From NCBI GenBank assembly GCA_013339765.2, contig CM023454.1, positions 148,427,603-148,491,602 of the forward strand: DNA of 64,000 nt, given 5' to 3'. The notes under the pieces were generated by a model. That model made no database searches and had not been told where the DNA came from. It worked only from the letters and a program-made list of their open reading frames with translations. A program made the translations under genes and the position numbers. Below are positions 52,486 to 64,000 of the stretch, one piece after another. This DNA is from Haemaphysalis longicornis (Eukaryota > Arthropoda > Arachnida > Ixodida > Ixodidae). Numbering within the stretch: position 1 is the stretch's first letter; each line of letters opens with the position of its first letter.

Positions 52486-53555
52486 AGTTTCGTGCCACTA
52501 CTCCGAACTAATTTTGTCATCGTTTGTACGGCACCGGCATTCGTCCACACCCGGCTTAGGTGCAGGTCGTCATCGACTTTTTCAAGTCAGTGTTGGTGAG
52601 AAAGCTCCGGCAGTTCTGGCGGCTGCTAAATTTTTAACGCTGCTTTATTAGGAGATGTACCACGCTGCTAGAATCTGTCGACAGGCTGCTTTTTACCAAA
52701 CGCTTATCCATTTCCTTTGACTGAGACGCTGCAGGTGACAGTGTCTTTTGAGCCATCACACGCGCTCTCGCCGACGCTAGACTGCTGGCTTACGCGAATC
52801 CGTTTTACAGATGATAATCTTTCTTTGGCTACTTAAACCAAGAAATTTTGGTCTATCTGTATGTCTTTCTATCTGTCTCTAACCCGATTCAGCCACCCGA
52901 CCAAAGTGAAACCAAATCTTCGCAATAGTCTTATATACTCACAGCGAAATCTAAATGTGTAGGTCCGGTTTATATGTTCCTACTTGTCAACATTGTCGAA
53001 CAAGTACAAGACACTACGCAAATATCAGACAGAAAGTTAGGACAGAAGGAATATATACAGTATTCTTTTATACAAGAATTTTTTTATTCTTGGTTTTTGA
53101 GAAATGAAATACCGACATCTACTACAGAAAGAAAAACCCCATATTCGCGTGTTGTCGTTCGCACCACTATAGCTTCTGCCGGGATTTTAAGAATTCAAGC
53201 GACCACAGTTGCGAATAGTTCCACCAGATAGGTTCCACGTTCTGCTTGGAACGCAAGTGGACTAGGGCAACGCGGTTCTTTAAACGTTGAAGTAGGGCGC
53301 GTCGATTCACACGCGTATCCTTCGTACGGTAGCTCTGGCATTGAGGCACCCGACGTGGAGCAGTGGAACGCGGTAAATTTAAATTGACTTGAGCAAACCT
53401 TTAGCGTGTTCACCTTGGGAGTAGCGCGACGCAAGAGGACAACATGAGAGGTGAGCGGGAAAGCAAAGGAAGGCAATGACGAGGGAAATGTGGACAAAAA
53501 CTATCGTCTTTTGTCGAGATTTGCGACGAAAGGAGCAGATACGCAGCCGATTTTT
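52486..53555. other. No recognisable gene
   Basis: No supported frame until the gypsy RNase H remnant begins. GC-richer DNA at 53200-53450 may be upstream element sequence, but no RT motif is readable. Confidence 0.4.
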
Positions 53556-53559
53556 TTCG

Positions 53560-54950
53560 TTGGCGCTCATGACCGACGCGTCAAGTTTGAAGTCCGAGCT
53601 GTCCTTCAGCAGCCAGTTGAAGGTGCATGGTAACCGATAGCCTGCGTTCAAACCCATAATTCCTGCTCGGACACAATATAATGTTTTTGGCCGCAAACTG
53701 CTAGTCATGTACTTCACTGTTTGTCACTTCAAACACCACCTTAAACAGCGCAAGTTCCCAATATTTCCCACTCAACAGCCGCTCACGTTCGCTTTAAACT
53801 GCCCTTACACCTTTTACATCCCACGAGAGGTGCGCCAAATAGAATATCTCTCGGAGCTTCTCTCCGAAATCCAGCAAGTCAGTGGTTCAGCGAATTAACC
53901 TTGGACACCCTGAGTCGCATGGACAATGTAAATTAATGTTTTTCGCACCCAACGCCGGAAGCCCCTACCGAACCGCTTTACGTCGACGAACTGACTGTGG
54001 CGCGAGCCAACAACAGAAAACTCTCTGCTCAATGTACAGCACCTACAATTCTCACGCTTGAAGACCTGCCCTTTTGTGGTGTGTCCATTGTTTGTGATAT
54101 GCCCACAGGTGTCATCCAACCCTCCCCGCTTGCCTAACAACGTCGTCGCTTGCATCACGCCATCCACAACATGCCCAAACAGGCGTTCATGTGCCTCAAA
54201 CTTGTTGCTTCCTGCACGTATGGTCACGTAGGAATGCTGACATTCGTGACAGGCTACGCGTCTGCCAGCGTTAAAAGGTTCAACGTTACCCCTGCCAAAC
54301 CCTTCCTCAGGCCCCATGAATGTTTTTTCGTCGTTCATACTGACATCGTCGCCCTGTACCCCTTTCCAAGGTTACCAGTACATTCGGACCTATGTTGATC
54401 GGTTTGAACATTGGCCCGAAGCCTGCCCTCGTCCCCACATCACAGGCTACACAATAGCTTCAGCATTTGTTTCTACCTGGGTGTCGCGCTACGAATGTCC
54501 TTTGACTGTCGCCACCGATCGCAGCTGGCAGTTCGAGACGTCACTGCTCACAGAACTACATCTTCTTGTACGACTCCTCTACGAGCAGCTGCTACCACGC
54601 GCAGTCGAACAGCCCTATGGAGCATTTCCATCGACACCTCAAGGCTTCACTTATTGTGCACGGCTGCCCAAGGACACCTTCCATTCTCGTAGGAATCCGG
54701 TGTGTGCATAGAGTGGACCTTTCGTGCACGGCTGCTGAGATCGTTTATGGTACATCTCTGCGGTCGACGATTCCTCGCAACCTATCTGTGCCAGCGACTA
54801 CATCGACCAACTACGAGAGCTGTTTCGGCACGTTCGCTCTCAGTGCACGGGCTTTGCACACAACACACGGTTGTGATGGTACATATCCGTAAAGGGGAAT
54901 ATCCCACATCCGACGCCAAAACACTCCCAAGAACAAGCGGTTGCGTCTGA
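53560..54950 (+). mobile_element. Ty3/gypsy copy 3 (second lineage), RNase H-integrase remnant
   Basis: A different gypsy lineage from the 17-31 kb family. RNase H begins at about 53560 (LMTDASS) with FGRKLLVMYFTVCHFKHHL near 53680, FALNCPYTFYIPREVRQIEY near 53790 and VSGSAN at 53880. Integrase lies at 54370-54890. Several frameshifts and missing blocks; no LTR identified. Frame breaks occur at 53630, 53895 and within integrase. Confidence 0.8.
54316..54892 (+). pseudogene. Integrase core (gypsy copy 3)
   Basis: YQYIRTYVDRFEHWPEACP at about 54380 follows the first catalytic Asp block, and TVATDRSWQFETSLLTEL at about 54508 carries the second Asp (TDR). The frame then changes: YHAQSNSPMEHFHRHLKASL (54590) holds the third-site Glu, followed by LSCTAAEIVYGTSLR (54722). 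Catalytic residues are thus spread over two frames. Confidence 0.82.
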
Positions 54951-55787
54951 GGTAGAGAAAGAGGAGGTGTGGCACGAGGCGCAGGCATAAGCCATAGTGA
55001 ACTACAAATTCCTGTATTTGTTGTGCGATTATTCTGATCAACAATTTTTTTCTCCAAAGTTTAGTGTCCGAAATCGAGCACATTAGCCACAATAAAGCTC
55101 CCGATCCTGGCCAATCCCCCAACTGGGTATACGTCACAAAAAAAGGAACAACAACAACAGCGAGCGAGACCGAGCCAGAACGAGACAAGGCAGATGGAAC
55201 GGGTCACGGCACTGTTGAAACTTGCGTAAGACGTCCGGTCTACGTCCCAGAGCGAGGCAAGGCCGTAGACAGCATGGACTAGGCGTGCGCTACCATTTAC
55301 CGGGGCCTGCGTGCCGAACGTCGCGTGACCGGGTGCGAGGCGGGATCAAGCCCTTTGACTGACCCAGCCGAGCTCCTCTCCGGCGTCGCAGCCTGTGAGA
55401 TCAACCCCGATTACGCAAGCACCGATACGAGTGCGACGTCGGCACCCGTGTCCTCATGCGACCGACCATGAGCGGGTTCTATTCTCGGGAAATTTATGCG
55501 GGGATGTTCGCGGACCTTGTAGTTGTGGGCAGTAGAGCGGGCCACTTGGGTTGTTCCCTTTAGCTAATTCTCGTCTAACGTTTTAGTGTGTAACTTGTCG
55601 TTCATTCAAATCTGTCCTCTGACGCCTGTAAATATAATGTCTCCTCCTCGTCTGCACAAGGAGCATTCCATTTCCGTCGCGTGATCGGGCACATTCATTA
55701 CAAAGATTTCCGTGCATCCAGGCCTCAAAACAGCCCCGGACGTTTTTGTGCGCCACGGACTCGTTCGGGGACAATTGCAGCCTTATT
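54951..55787. repeat. Unassigned region with conserved CCAATCCCCCA block
   Basis: At 55106-55160 the sequence CCTGGCCAATCCCCCAACTG, GGTATACGTCACAAA, AAAGGAACAACAACAACAG recurs in other forms at 27138-27190, 42617-42650 (minus) and 44588-44625, so it is part of a dispersed retroposon. 55160-55550 is GC-rich and unassigned, possibly 3' sequence of gypsy copy 3. Confidence 0.5.
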
Positions 55788-56140
55788 AAATGCAGAGCAT
55801 TTCCGTAACTCACGATGTCACCCGCGTTGACGGCCGTAGTCCGCACCATCGTTGCCCCTACTATATAAAAAAGAAAATACTATCTGGCGCCAGGTTTCGA
55901 TCCGTCGACCCTGCGGGCGGAACGCAATGTACATGGTGCTCTGCCCACTGCGCCACAAAGCCGACACACAATGGGACGCTACTAACGCGCCTTATATCGT
56001 TGACTGATTCAAATTACTGCTGACGAGCGCTCTCTCGTCAGCAGTTGCCACAAGTGCCACAACATTAACGTAACGCAAACTACTTAACGTCGTGCGCCCC
56101 CGGAAATGATCTGCATTTGATCGTGCCCCCCGCGAGGGGG
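55788..56140 (-). mobile_element. Palindrome-bounded, tRNA-containing repeat, shorter copy
   Basis: Ends AAATGCAGAGCATTT (55788-55802) and AAATGATCTGCATTT (56104-56118), with the GTGCCCCCCGCGAGGGGG module (56122-56139) outside the second. GTAACTCACGATGTCACCCG follows the first palindrome. In reverse the middle holds GTGGCGCAGTGGGCAGAGCA and GGATCGAAACC, a tRNA-like promoter. About 150 bp shorter than 44676-45185, with a GAGCG...CGCTC hairpin at 56025-56042 in place of the missing part. Confidence 0.7.
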
Positions 56141-56690
56141 ATGTTTATACAGGAACTCCTACTTGTAGCGGACTCCTGGCGCCCTCTTTCTGCCATTGTA
56201 GAGACTATGAGGCGGTCTTCCAAGGGCGCCAAATTTGAATTCTACAAAATGGATTTTTTCGCATACAGTGCAAGCGGCCTTTAGCCGAAATCTACGGGCT
56301 ACAAATACAGCCACAAAATACACGATGCAATCTTTGACGGCTGGGTCTGCACAACTGGAGAGAAAAATGTCTTCACATTCCCAAAAGTCAGTGGAAATGA
56401 GACCATTAATTTTATTCAGCGTCGCTGTATTTGCTGCTATCAGTTTAAGGAAGGCAGAAGAGGCTCATATTGTCAGGGGCACAAGGATGCGTTCGCACAT
56501 CCTGAAATACCTGTTGCACTAGGAATTAAAGTGCAAATCGCCGGGTGTGGCATGTCTTTGTGATCGATTCGGCGTCTGCCGTGGCAGTTGAAGTTTCTGA
56601 TCGGTTTATTCGAACAGCGAGGCTGCTGAAAATTAGCTCCGTGGTGTCGTCCTGAAAAACTGCAACGCAATTGTTATGGTGCGGCCACCC
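56141..56690. other. No recognisable gene
   Basis: Plus ORF 56235-56522 (95 residues) has no recognised motif. Nothing else supported. Confidence 0.4.
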
Positions 56691-56699
56691 CAGTGTAAA

Positions 56700-57565
56700 A
56701 AAATCTGGTGGCCATTCCTGCACGTTTCTCGCGAACGGGCCTGCGCCGCATCTGGCAAATCCCACAGGGAAATTGGATGCATCGGAACACACTCACCTTG
56801 CGTGATTCTTGAAAATTTAAATGACCCTGAACATAACAACAGCAGAAGAAATTGCAATCGCCTTGGCCGCCCACACCGATCTAGAGTACGTGACGATCCT
56901 GACAGACTCCCAGACCGCTTGCCGCCACTACCAAGCTGGACGAATCTCGGCCCTTGCCCTCCGCATTCTTGCCCAACGATCAGCGCCAATTCCCGATATC
57001 CGCATCGTGTGGACACCGGTCACACGGCTCTCCCTTGGAATGAGGCGGCCCACGCCTCTGCCCGCGCCCTCATACCCCGGGCACCCACGGAGCCGACGAC
57101 CCAAGTGCTTCTCCGCCCATACCCCTCCGCTACGCTGATATCCTTGCCCATTTACGCCGACAACGCCAGCACTTCTCTCCACCCCATCCGAACCTTCCCA
57201 AGACCGACGAGTGCATCTTACGACGGCTGCAAACCAACACCTTTCCCCATGGCACACGCCTTCATGCTATGTATCCTGCACAGTACTCTCCAAAGTGCAA
57301 ACACTGCCCATCCCCATGCACCCTATACCACATGGTGTGGGAGTGCCACCTAACCCCAACTCTACTCCCCCTCCCAACCCAACCCTGAGCAGTGGGAGGG
57401 CCAGCTGGCTAGCGGCGACCTGGGTGACCAGCAACAGCTGATATCCCGGGCGCAACTGGCCGCACGTGCCCAGGGCCTCCTGGACTGAGGACGCCCCCCA
57501 CAAGAGAGGAACGGCTCAACTAACTCCGTTCCAGCTCAATAAAACGTTTTCACCACCACCACCCT
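56700..57565 (+). pseudogene. LINE RNase H and C-terminal tail, 3' fragment
   Basis: Frame 56821-57138 carries TTAEEIAIALAAH (catalytic Glu), VTILTDSQTACRHY (Asp) and IVWTPV. After a frameshift near 57040, NEAAHASARAL (His/Asp region) follows. Then comes CKHCPSPCTLYHMVWECH (57290-57345), the CCHC-type knuckle at the end of I-clade-like LINE ORF2. GAP to the stop is followed by CTCAATAAAACGTTTTCACC (57537), a poly(A) signal and then CACCACCACC. It is the 3' end of a 'tick transposon'-type LINE. Confidence 0.83.
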
Positions 57566-58585
57566 GAATCATTCCTCGTTTCACTTAGAAGCTGGTTATA
57601 ACAAGTTACAGAAAAAGTTGCAGACGAAATAGTCAGTGCAGAACTATTACAATTTAGTTAAAACATTTTTTTATAATCTTATTTCAAGCGCGTGTGTAGT
57701 AGCGGTGACTGTAACAATCGAGGTGTCATTGTAACATAACAAGGTTCCAATGCTTTGCTAATCTTTTGTGTGTTTGTTATTTTATATGTTGAACACTCCA
57801 GCAGTGGAGGCGTTTTTGCAGCGTAAACATGGTGTATTAATTTTAGCATTCTTCATTGTACCAATGTCTCGCCTTTCTGCTCTTTGCTTTATGGTTTGTG
57901 TATTAATAAGCATGGTGTCATTTTAGTTCTCACCTAGGAACCATTGCATTGCTATATGATTCTTCCGTTTATTTTCAAGATATTGGTAATGCTGGTTTTG
58001 TAGATTGTTGGAGCACTCCCTTCTTTTGCCTGCCCTGTGTTCTGATATTTGCGGATGTTGATCATATCCCTTACAGCCCTGGTGTCGTCATTTAACGATG
58101 TTATAGAAAACATCGTCCAGCGTTTTGAGAACAAAGCCAAAACTGGTGGGCTTTTGGGGACGAGTTCTTCATGGACGCTACTTGCGAGAGACATCACCAT
58201 TTTTCCCTTATCACGAATCTCAGCGCTATGAAAAAGAAAAGCTCAAGTGGACACAGAATATGGCGACGGGGCGGCTACAAAAACAGAAATCATGGTTGTG
58301 AAAATGCCCCTTAATCTGTTATTACTTGCACAACCAACGTTATTTTTTCTGTGTAGGCTAATGAAATCGTAACTTTTAAGAAAACATAAAAACGGGTGTT
58401 TAAAAAAAAGAACATTTTATTATTTATTAACCTATTTTGTGGCCATGACTGTAAATTAATAAATAACTGCAGCACAGCCGCATTTTTTGTTTGTATGCTT
58501 CTGAGGTCGAAAATATTCAAAAGCACAATAAAAAAATCTTTTGCATGGAAAAAAAACTTCCCCGCTGAAAAGGATATCCCTAATG
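57566..58585. other. No recognisable gene
   Basis: AT-rich. ORFs on opposite strands around 57952-58231 overlap and have no recognised motif. Confidence 0.45.
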
Positions 58586-58589
58586 TAGA

Positions 58590-59455
58590 GTGTTTTACGA
58601 AATTCATTCGAACCCTTTAAAACTTTTTCCTGAGAGAACCGCTGCTTGGTTCGGGTAGAACCTTCACACGAAGTTCGCAATTCCTGGTTTATTGTATTTG
58701 ACACCGGGAATCACGACGGTACTTACCTGTTTATTCTCAAAATAAATAAAAACAATTTTCACCTATGCGATAATGGCGGCAGATTTGGTTGTGCGAGACA
58801 ATGCAAGCTGACCTTGGAACGACAGCGCCCCCTGAAAAGGACGATAGAGATTCATGGCAGGAAGGAGCCAAGTGAGATAGCAGACGATTGTAAAATCTGC
58901 TTTGTGTCTAGTTTACGATGATCACAAATAGTTGCATAAGAGCTGATAATAATCATAACAAAATATACTGACGGTTCATCATTGCCAATAAATCAATCCT
59001 ATGTTTCGTTGGATTGGTTTCTTCATCTGCTTTCATATTTTCTGGTCCTATGCTACCTGATTTGGCTTCCCCTACCATGGAAGCCAAATGAGGTAGCAGA
59101 CGATCAGAAAACCTGCTTTCACATTTTCTGATCGTCTGCTATCCCATTTGGCACCTTCCTGCAGTGGAAGATGAGTAACTTCCTGTCGTTCGTTTAGCTC
59201 GGCATTACCCAGGTGGCGCCGTCGTTCCAAGATCATCTTGCACTGGCTCGCACGTCCAAATCGGCCAGCATTGTCGAATAGAAGACAATCGTTTTTATTT
59301 TTTTAGAATAAAAAGGTAACACCGTCGTTGTTCACTGTGTCAAACAAAAACCACCAACCACAACATGGACCTTCGTATGAATTTCGAGCGTGAATCGAGC
59401 AGCGGTTCGCTCAGAAAAAAATTTAAATTGTTCTAATTGTCGTGGTAACACCCTG
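58590..59455. mobile_element. Foldback element with multi-arm hairpin
   Basis: Left arm 58590-58893 and right arm 59136-59455 are imperfect reverse complements. Paired blocks include CTGAGAGAACCGCTGCT with GCAGCGGTTCGCTCAG, TATTTGACACCG with GTGTCAAAC, AATAAATAAAAACAATTTTC with GTTTTTATTTTTTTAG, TTGGAACGACAGCGCC with GGCGCCGTCGTTCCAA, and AGCAGACGAT with ATCGTCTGCT. The interval holds further copies of the inner motif in alternating orientation. No coding capacity. Confidence 0.8.
59036..59160. repeat. Alternating inverted motif at centre of foldback
   Basis: Motif A (TTTTCTG..CT.TGCTACCT.ATTTGGCTTCC) at 59036-59070, its reverse complement at 59079-59110 (GGAAGCCAAATGAGG, TAGCAGACGATCAGAAAA) and A again at 59122-59159. 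Either pair can form a ~32-bp stem, so the centre can switch between two hairpins. The stem with the short ACCTGCTTTCACA loop is the more perfect one. Confidence 0.82.
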
Positions 59456-59574
59456 TATGTTTATTTTCTCAGTATTTTTTAACACCAAAGTGTTTAATGC
59501 CGGGGTGCACAAACCTCACCAACGTCATATCCGTGCCGGAAATGACATCACCAGCAAAACGTTCAATTGGCACG

Positions 59575-59660
59575 GAGGCGCTAGGTTTCGAGCACACGAT
59601 CAGTCAGGCCGCAACGGGAGGTGTGCAACCCTCTACCGACTCGGCCATGAAGTTATGACC
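59575..59660 (-). repeat. tRNA-like SINE head
   Basis: Minus: ATGGCCGAGTCGGTAGAGGG as A-box region and GTGCTCGAAACCTAGCG as a degenerate B box about 45 bases on. Resembles a tRNA-derived retroposon head. Confidence 0.5.
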
Positions 59661-62449
59661 GGTTCGCTGTACAAAGGCGCCTTATGTCCTTCCCTCTAAC
59701 TTGTCCATTTAGATGGTGCTGCCGTCTAGGAGAGGTGAAGCGAAGTGGTGCGTCATGACGCTAATGAGCGCCGAAAGATGGCACCGCGATAGGGAAGCGA
59801 AAAGCAGCGGAAGCTGCTGTATTTCCCCGTCCGACGCCTATGTGGAACGCCGCCGCCGCGTTCCACAAGCTCCAGTCGTCGCAACGCAAGCGTATGGCGT
59901 ATACACCACGAAGTAGGACCAATGTGGTCATAGCTTTGCCTAAGCGACATGCCAGCAGGACGCCGCTGACCAAGCACACCCACAAGACTGCTGCCAACCC
60001 GCAAATCATACTCATTTCGCTGTAGTGTACTGTGACTTCACCAAATGATTCGCTGACAACCCGTTGGGTTTCGTTTGCACAGTTTTCGAGCGCCTGGGGT
60101 GTCAATCATACTTACGCAATGCACCGGCTCGTGTAATGCGCTGTCTAATGTTGATGCGTCTAACGGTACCACACCGATTAAATATAAATAGCGATGTGCA
60201 GGTTGATATCGATGCACCATAAATATTCAAATGCTCCTGTGAAGGCTCATTTCACTTTCGTGTTTTACCGATTCCTATGAAAGAAGGATCAGCCACATTT
60301 TCTTGTTTTTTCCGTTCCTACTCACGACCTTTTAAAAAGAGTGCCCATGTCCCTGGGACAAGGCAATTTAAAAATCAAATCCCCATTCCTGTTGCCAAAA
60401 TGCTTCCGGTGTTTTTCGAATGACAGCAAGAATGCGAGGAGGATATTCTATGCCATGGCGGGGATGTCAAGACAACACAAAATGAAAGCCGGTCTCAGCC
60501 ACTCAAATAAATCTGGATTGCTAAAGCATCACTGGTACCGTGACATGCGATACATGTGCATTTCCCGCCGACAGTGAGCAACCAAGGTGTCGGGGTCCAA
60601 ATGAAGCCCTGCCCCACCATGCACAAACTATTAACATATTTTTGTGGTTATTGGGTTATTTCAACTCGACGAGTACCCTTCACGCCACGCTGTATTAGTC
60701 ATATAGCAGTGATACATTTCTGAACTCAAAATAATCATCATCATAATCATCATCACCCACTGCCCACTTTGTCCACAGCAGAATGTGTTGAGAAAGATAT
60801 TAATCCTACCTTTGTCGCCTAATTGAAGAGGCATGCACACTTCAGCTGGTTACGTCCACGTTCGCAATCTACGATGAGTTCGCTGGCGGTGTTGCTCCCG
60901 CAGTGCTTTCTTGTGAGGGGAAACCCTTTAAATTTTGCGCTGCGGTGAACCCCTTTCACACCTAGGGGTACGCGGAACGTAAGTTATAGCGGGATATTCC
61001 CAAAGTGGCACCGGAGCTCCTATAGTCAGCTATTTTGCGCGTAAATCAAATATCGACATTTTGTTCTCAGCTCTTCCTTTTTGGGCGCCGCCTTCAGCCG
61101 TCGAGGATGTTTCACCTTCCACTGCGGCCACTGAACACGTTTGAGAACGTTCTCTGAAATCTTCAGCTGGTAAGGGCTCCTAATTACCTTATTTACTACG
61201 CCTTCTTTTTCACTCGTAAACCTCGAACGTTCACGAACTGAACCACGCTCGCTTACGCTGAAGAACGGTAAAAGACTGCACGGCCAGCTGTGTTTCCCTT
61301 TAATGACTGTCACGAGGAGCAGTGAAATCTGTCAGTTATTTCTCCACAATGTGACATTTCTGATAATGCTCAGCCTGCGTTGTCCTCGGAGCTGCCTTTG
61401 CAACTGCTGCGCTCCTCGCACTGGCACATGTCACGCTGTTACGGAACATTCACAGCAGCCATGACTCAAAAACAGTTGTGTACGGGATTACTACTCCAGA
61501 ACTAATCCCAGAGGAGGGGAAGGGAGTGTGCGCCTCATGAGGAGCTACAGGCGTCATCCAGGTTTTCGCATAGGCTTGCACCACGAGAGGAGCTCGCACA
61601 AAACACAAACAAAAATTGCCGAGCCGAGGTAATCGCTGCCTGAAAAGCAGCGCACGGCATCGGTCAGCGGACCTTCAAGAACACTATGCCCAATGCTCGT
61701 GGCGTGATCTCTTTACGCCATTCTTCCCGCAGTTGACGTGCTTTCGCGCCTCAAGTGGGGAGCACAGATCCCGAGTTTGTTCGCGTTACAGACAATAGTT
61801 CGCAAAGGTGGTTTCCGCCGGTTCTAGTGCGTGCTAACGCAGTCCAGTTTGAGAAAGATGTGAAATCCTCCGGACAAAACTATCCGGACTGCCAGTCATG
61901 GAGACCTTCAGGCGCAAGTTCGCAACTCTAAGTCAGGTGCAACAACCGGATCTCTGAATAAAACGGAGAGGTCCCCAGCTAAGCCATTTCTCAAGCTTTG
62001 TACAACTGGTGCAAGCTGCGTCGTTTTATTTATATAAATAAAATATTGAGCGCACCATAACGACAAGAATATTGTGCAAACCTATACTGCTCCGTGCCAC
62101 AATAAGGATAATTTATAAGGCAACTCCACTGAATGCATCGACCACTGGAAAGCCTTATTTTGGTTTAGTCTCTCTAAACGCACCGCAAGATACAAATTAT
62201 TCCACCTCAAATGTGCGTATTCACGGTAAAACTACCATAAAAATAGGGTATTTTGAACATGAAATTGAATAGAGCGCGGTCATTAAGGCCAGGTAGAAAA
62301 GACATTTCAGGGGAAAATCGAGGGACCCGAGCGGCCGGCCGTATGATAGAAACCTGCGCGGAAGCAATTTGCGCACGAAGCAGCGGAGATCGACCGGTTC
62401 TCCTGGGTGGTCGGAGTCTCTCTCGCCCACCCACAGAAATCCACTTCAT
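59661..62449. other. No recognisable gene
   Basis: Unassigned. The minus ORF 59761-60105 (114 residues) includes a hydrophobic stretch (MICGLAAVLWVCLVSGVLLA) that could be a membrane helix, and a donor-like GTAAGT lies upstream on minus near 60117. No family is recognised and I do not call it. 60730-60760 has an ATCATCATC run. Confidence 0.35.
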
Positions 62450-63500
62450 CGAAACCGGAAATAGGACACGGACACAACACCCTATGTCGAAATGCAAAGA
62501 CTATCCCCCACAATACCATATTCAAATCACTTTCCCGCAACATGAACCCTACGTATCGCACCAATCGGAGGGAGCAACTAGCCCACGCTGAGCACAGGAA
62601 GTACACAAACGACCCACTAGGCGTGTACATAGACGGAGCGGAATAAAGACACCACAATGCTTTCACCGCAACGCTGTTTGCAATTACCTCAACAAAAACA
62701 TCCTCTATTCTGTCACAGCTTGGACACCCATCCCAGAAACAGCTAAAGCGGCGTCGATAGCACGGACTCAAACCTACCCCCTTAAAAATCATCCAGATTT
62801 AAACCTGCAGTCAAAAAATTTTGCCCCAGGAACCCTTTCCCCAAAACTGCACGCAAACGTTTGCGCAGAAACCTCCCGCAATCCCCTGTACAACTTATCT
62901 GGAACCCCCCCATTCCAGACTTGAGGAAAAGGAGACGGCCCATGACCTAGCCAGAGGAGTTACTATCCGGGGTGGACCGAGCCCGTATCACTACTACGGA
63001 ACCCGGTCCACGCGAGACTACCTGATCGGTTACCGCGATATCACTAGCTATTACTTTCTGTCCCGTAGGATCTATGATCATCCGTGTCTGTGGCCTTAAA
63101 TTAGAGAAAAGCACGTTTTGGGAGCAACCCCCAGACGCTCGTCTTCCCAAATCCGGCCAATATGACCCAAATTCACCCCAAACTTTAACCAACTTCGGCG
63201 TGTCCCTTATGTGGTGCCCATGCCAACGTGGCGCACAACATCTGGGCATCCCTCCAGGACCCTTTCCAAGAAATCCCTTCTGAGGAAAGGTGGTAAATTG
63301 TGCCTCTCTTCGTTTGGAAGCCCCTACTCGGGCCTACAGGTACGCCTGGTCAGGAGTGCGTAGGAGGCCACCGAGACGCACCAGCCTAACGTCACCACAA
63401 GCTCGCCAACCTAATTCAACTAGAAGACGTCCTGGAGGGGCTGACCTACAGCTCCTTCCCTCCACCAACAGCAGGGCTTCAGTTCTCCTTGACACATCTC
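62450..63500 (+). pseudogene. LINE RNase H/C-terminal remnant (second type)
   Basis: Broken plus frames align in order with the end of a tick LINE ORF2. NPTYRTNRREQLAHAEHRKY with VYIDGAE comes first (62540-62640, RNase H start). An AKAASIARTQTYPLKN-like helix follows (62745). Then HDLARGVTIRG (62940), YRDITSYYFLSRRIY (63030) and a diverged CKLC-type region (63200-63240). The catalytic TDS block is not readable and there are many stops. Less preserved than the fragment at 56.7 kb and of a different subfamily. Confidence 0.6.
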
Positions 63501-64000
63501 CCGAGCGAAGAAAATTTTCTCTCTCTCTCTCTCTTTTGGGGGATGAAGCACCCAGCTGGCTGAAATCACACTTCCTCTTCATCGGCTTTCCTCCATTGCA
63601 AACCGGTGGCACGTGCAGCATCACCTCCAACTGAACTACTTATACGTTCCAAAATGAGTGCGAGGGATTGCATGGTGCTACCAGTCATGCTCCAGTGGGT
63701 CTGGCTGCATACTGTAAGCACACAAAATTTTGGTCGTGGTAAAATTTCATCACAGCTAGTCTGTAAACAGGTTATGAAACTGCCTCCGGCGATATATGGG
63801 TGCTTACATTTGCAAAAAACGTAAATATCTCGTAATAACCTGCTTTAAAATTTTGTTAAAAAGACAAGTATTAGCTAAGTTTTACAGATTAGGACAGCGA
63901 ATTTTCGCCCGCAGCGTTGAGGTCCATTGTTTTGTCATATCATTGGCCCCGCGACAAGGTTCTGTATGGATATTGCCTATGAATCAAGATGCATACGCGT
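63501..64000. other. (CT)n run and unassigned DNA
   Basis: A TCTCTCTCTCTCTCTCTC run lies at 63517-63535. The rest shows no supported gene. Confidence 0.55.

Noticed and set aside
59761..60105. 114-residue minus ORF with a possible membrane helix and a nearby GTAAGT
   Set aside because: One hydrophobic segment and a chance donor do not make a gene.

Overview
The window looks like repeat-dense animal nuclear DNA, most likely from a hard tick (Ixodidae). That is inferred from repeat content. There are SINE copies resembling the tick tRNA-SINE Ruka, 'tick transposon'-type LINEs with a YVDD reverse transcriptase, Penelope-like GIY-YIG ends, Ty3/gypsy pol, tRNA-derived repeats and long (TA)n tracts. 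There is no operon structure, and I found no convincing intact host protein gene, rRNA or CRISPR array. A 100-N assembly gap lies at 51127-51226.

Layout. 1-7.7 kb: mostly unannotatable DNA with two SINE copies and, at 6463-7325 on the minus strand, a decayed ORF that reads like an endogenous orthomyxovirus PB2 fragment. 7.85-11.67 kb: a complete LTR element with no pol (two ~855-bp LTRs), inserted with a target duplication into a tRNA-like repeat unit. 12-14 kb: tRNA-derived SINE pieces, (TA)n and a CpG-rich segment bounded by short palindromes. 15.15-16.71 kb: a 1.56-kb palindrome made of two head-to-head Penelope-like 3' halves. 17.45-21.48 kb: a gag-less Ty3/gypsy element with both LTRs, followed by a decayed LINE with ORF1 and ORF2 (22-25.1 kb). 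26.7-31.0 kb: a minus-strand gypsy copy of the same family, filled with secondary insertions (a SINE-like piece in its LTR, a pogo/Tigger-like transposon in its 3' end, a duplicated pol segment). 31.8-32.4 kb: an element with GGATT repeats. 34.7-35.3 kb: a CACTCRC-type minisatellite. 37.1-40.4 kb: tRNA-like repeats in inverted and tandem arrays (~480-bp units). 40.4-46.5 kb: palindrome-bounded elements, a 1.05-kb inverted segmental duplication, and an endonuclease/RT LINE split by a repeat. 46.5-51.1 kb: a minus-strand LINE interrupted by a ~1.94-kb DNA transposon with TA target duplication; removing that insert rejoins the LINE frame. 53.5-57.6 kb: a third gypsy remnant, a palindrome-bounded repeat, and a LINE RNase H tail. 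58.6-59.45 kb: a large foldback element. 62.5-63.5 kb: another LINE C-terminal remnant.

Nearly every recognisable gene here is a transposable-element gene, and most are broken. The parts interact mainly as insertion strata: elements nested in elements, duplicated in inverted orientation, or rearranged into hairpins. The items most worth following up are the PB2-like viral fossil, the DNA transposon in the LINE, the two-palindrome terminal module shared by several elements, the Penelope palindrome, and the foldback at 58.6-59.45 kb.
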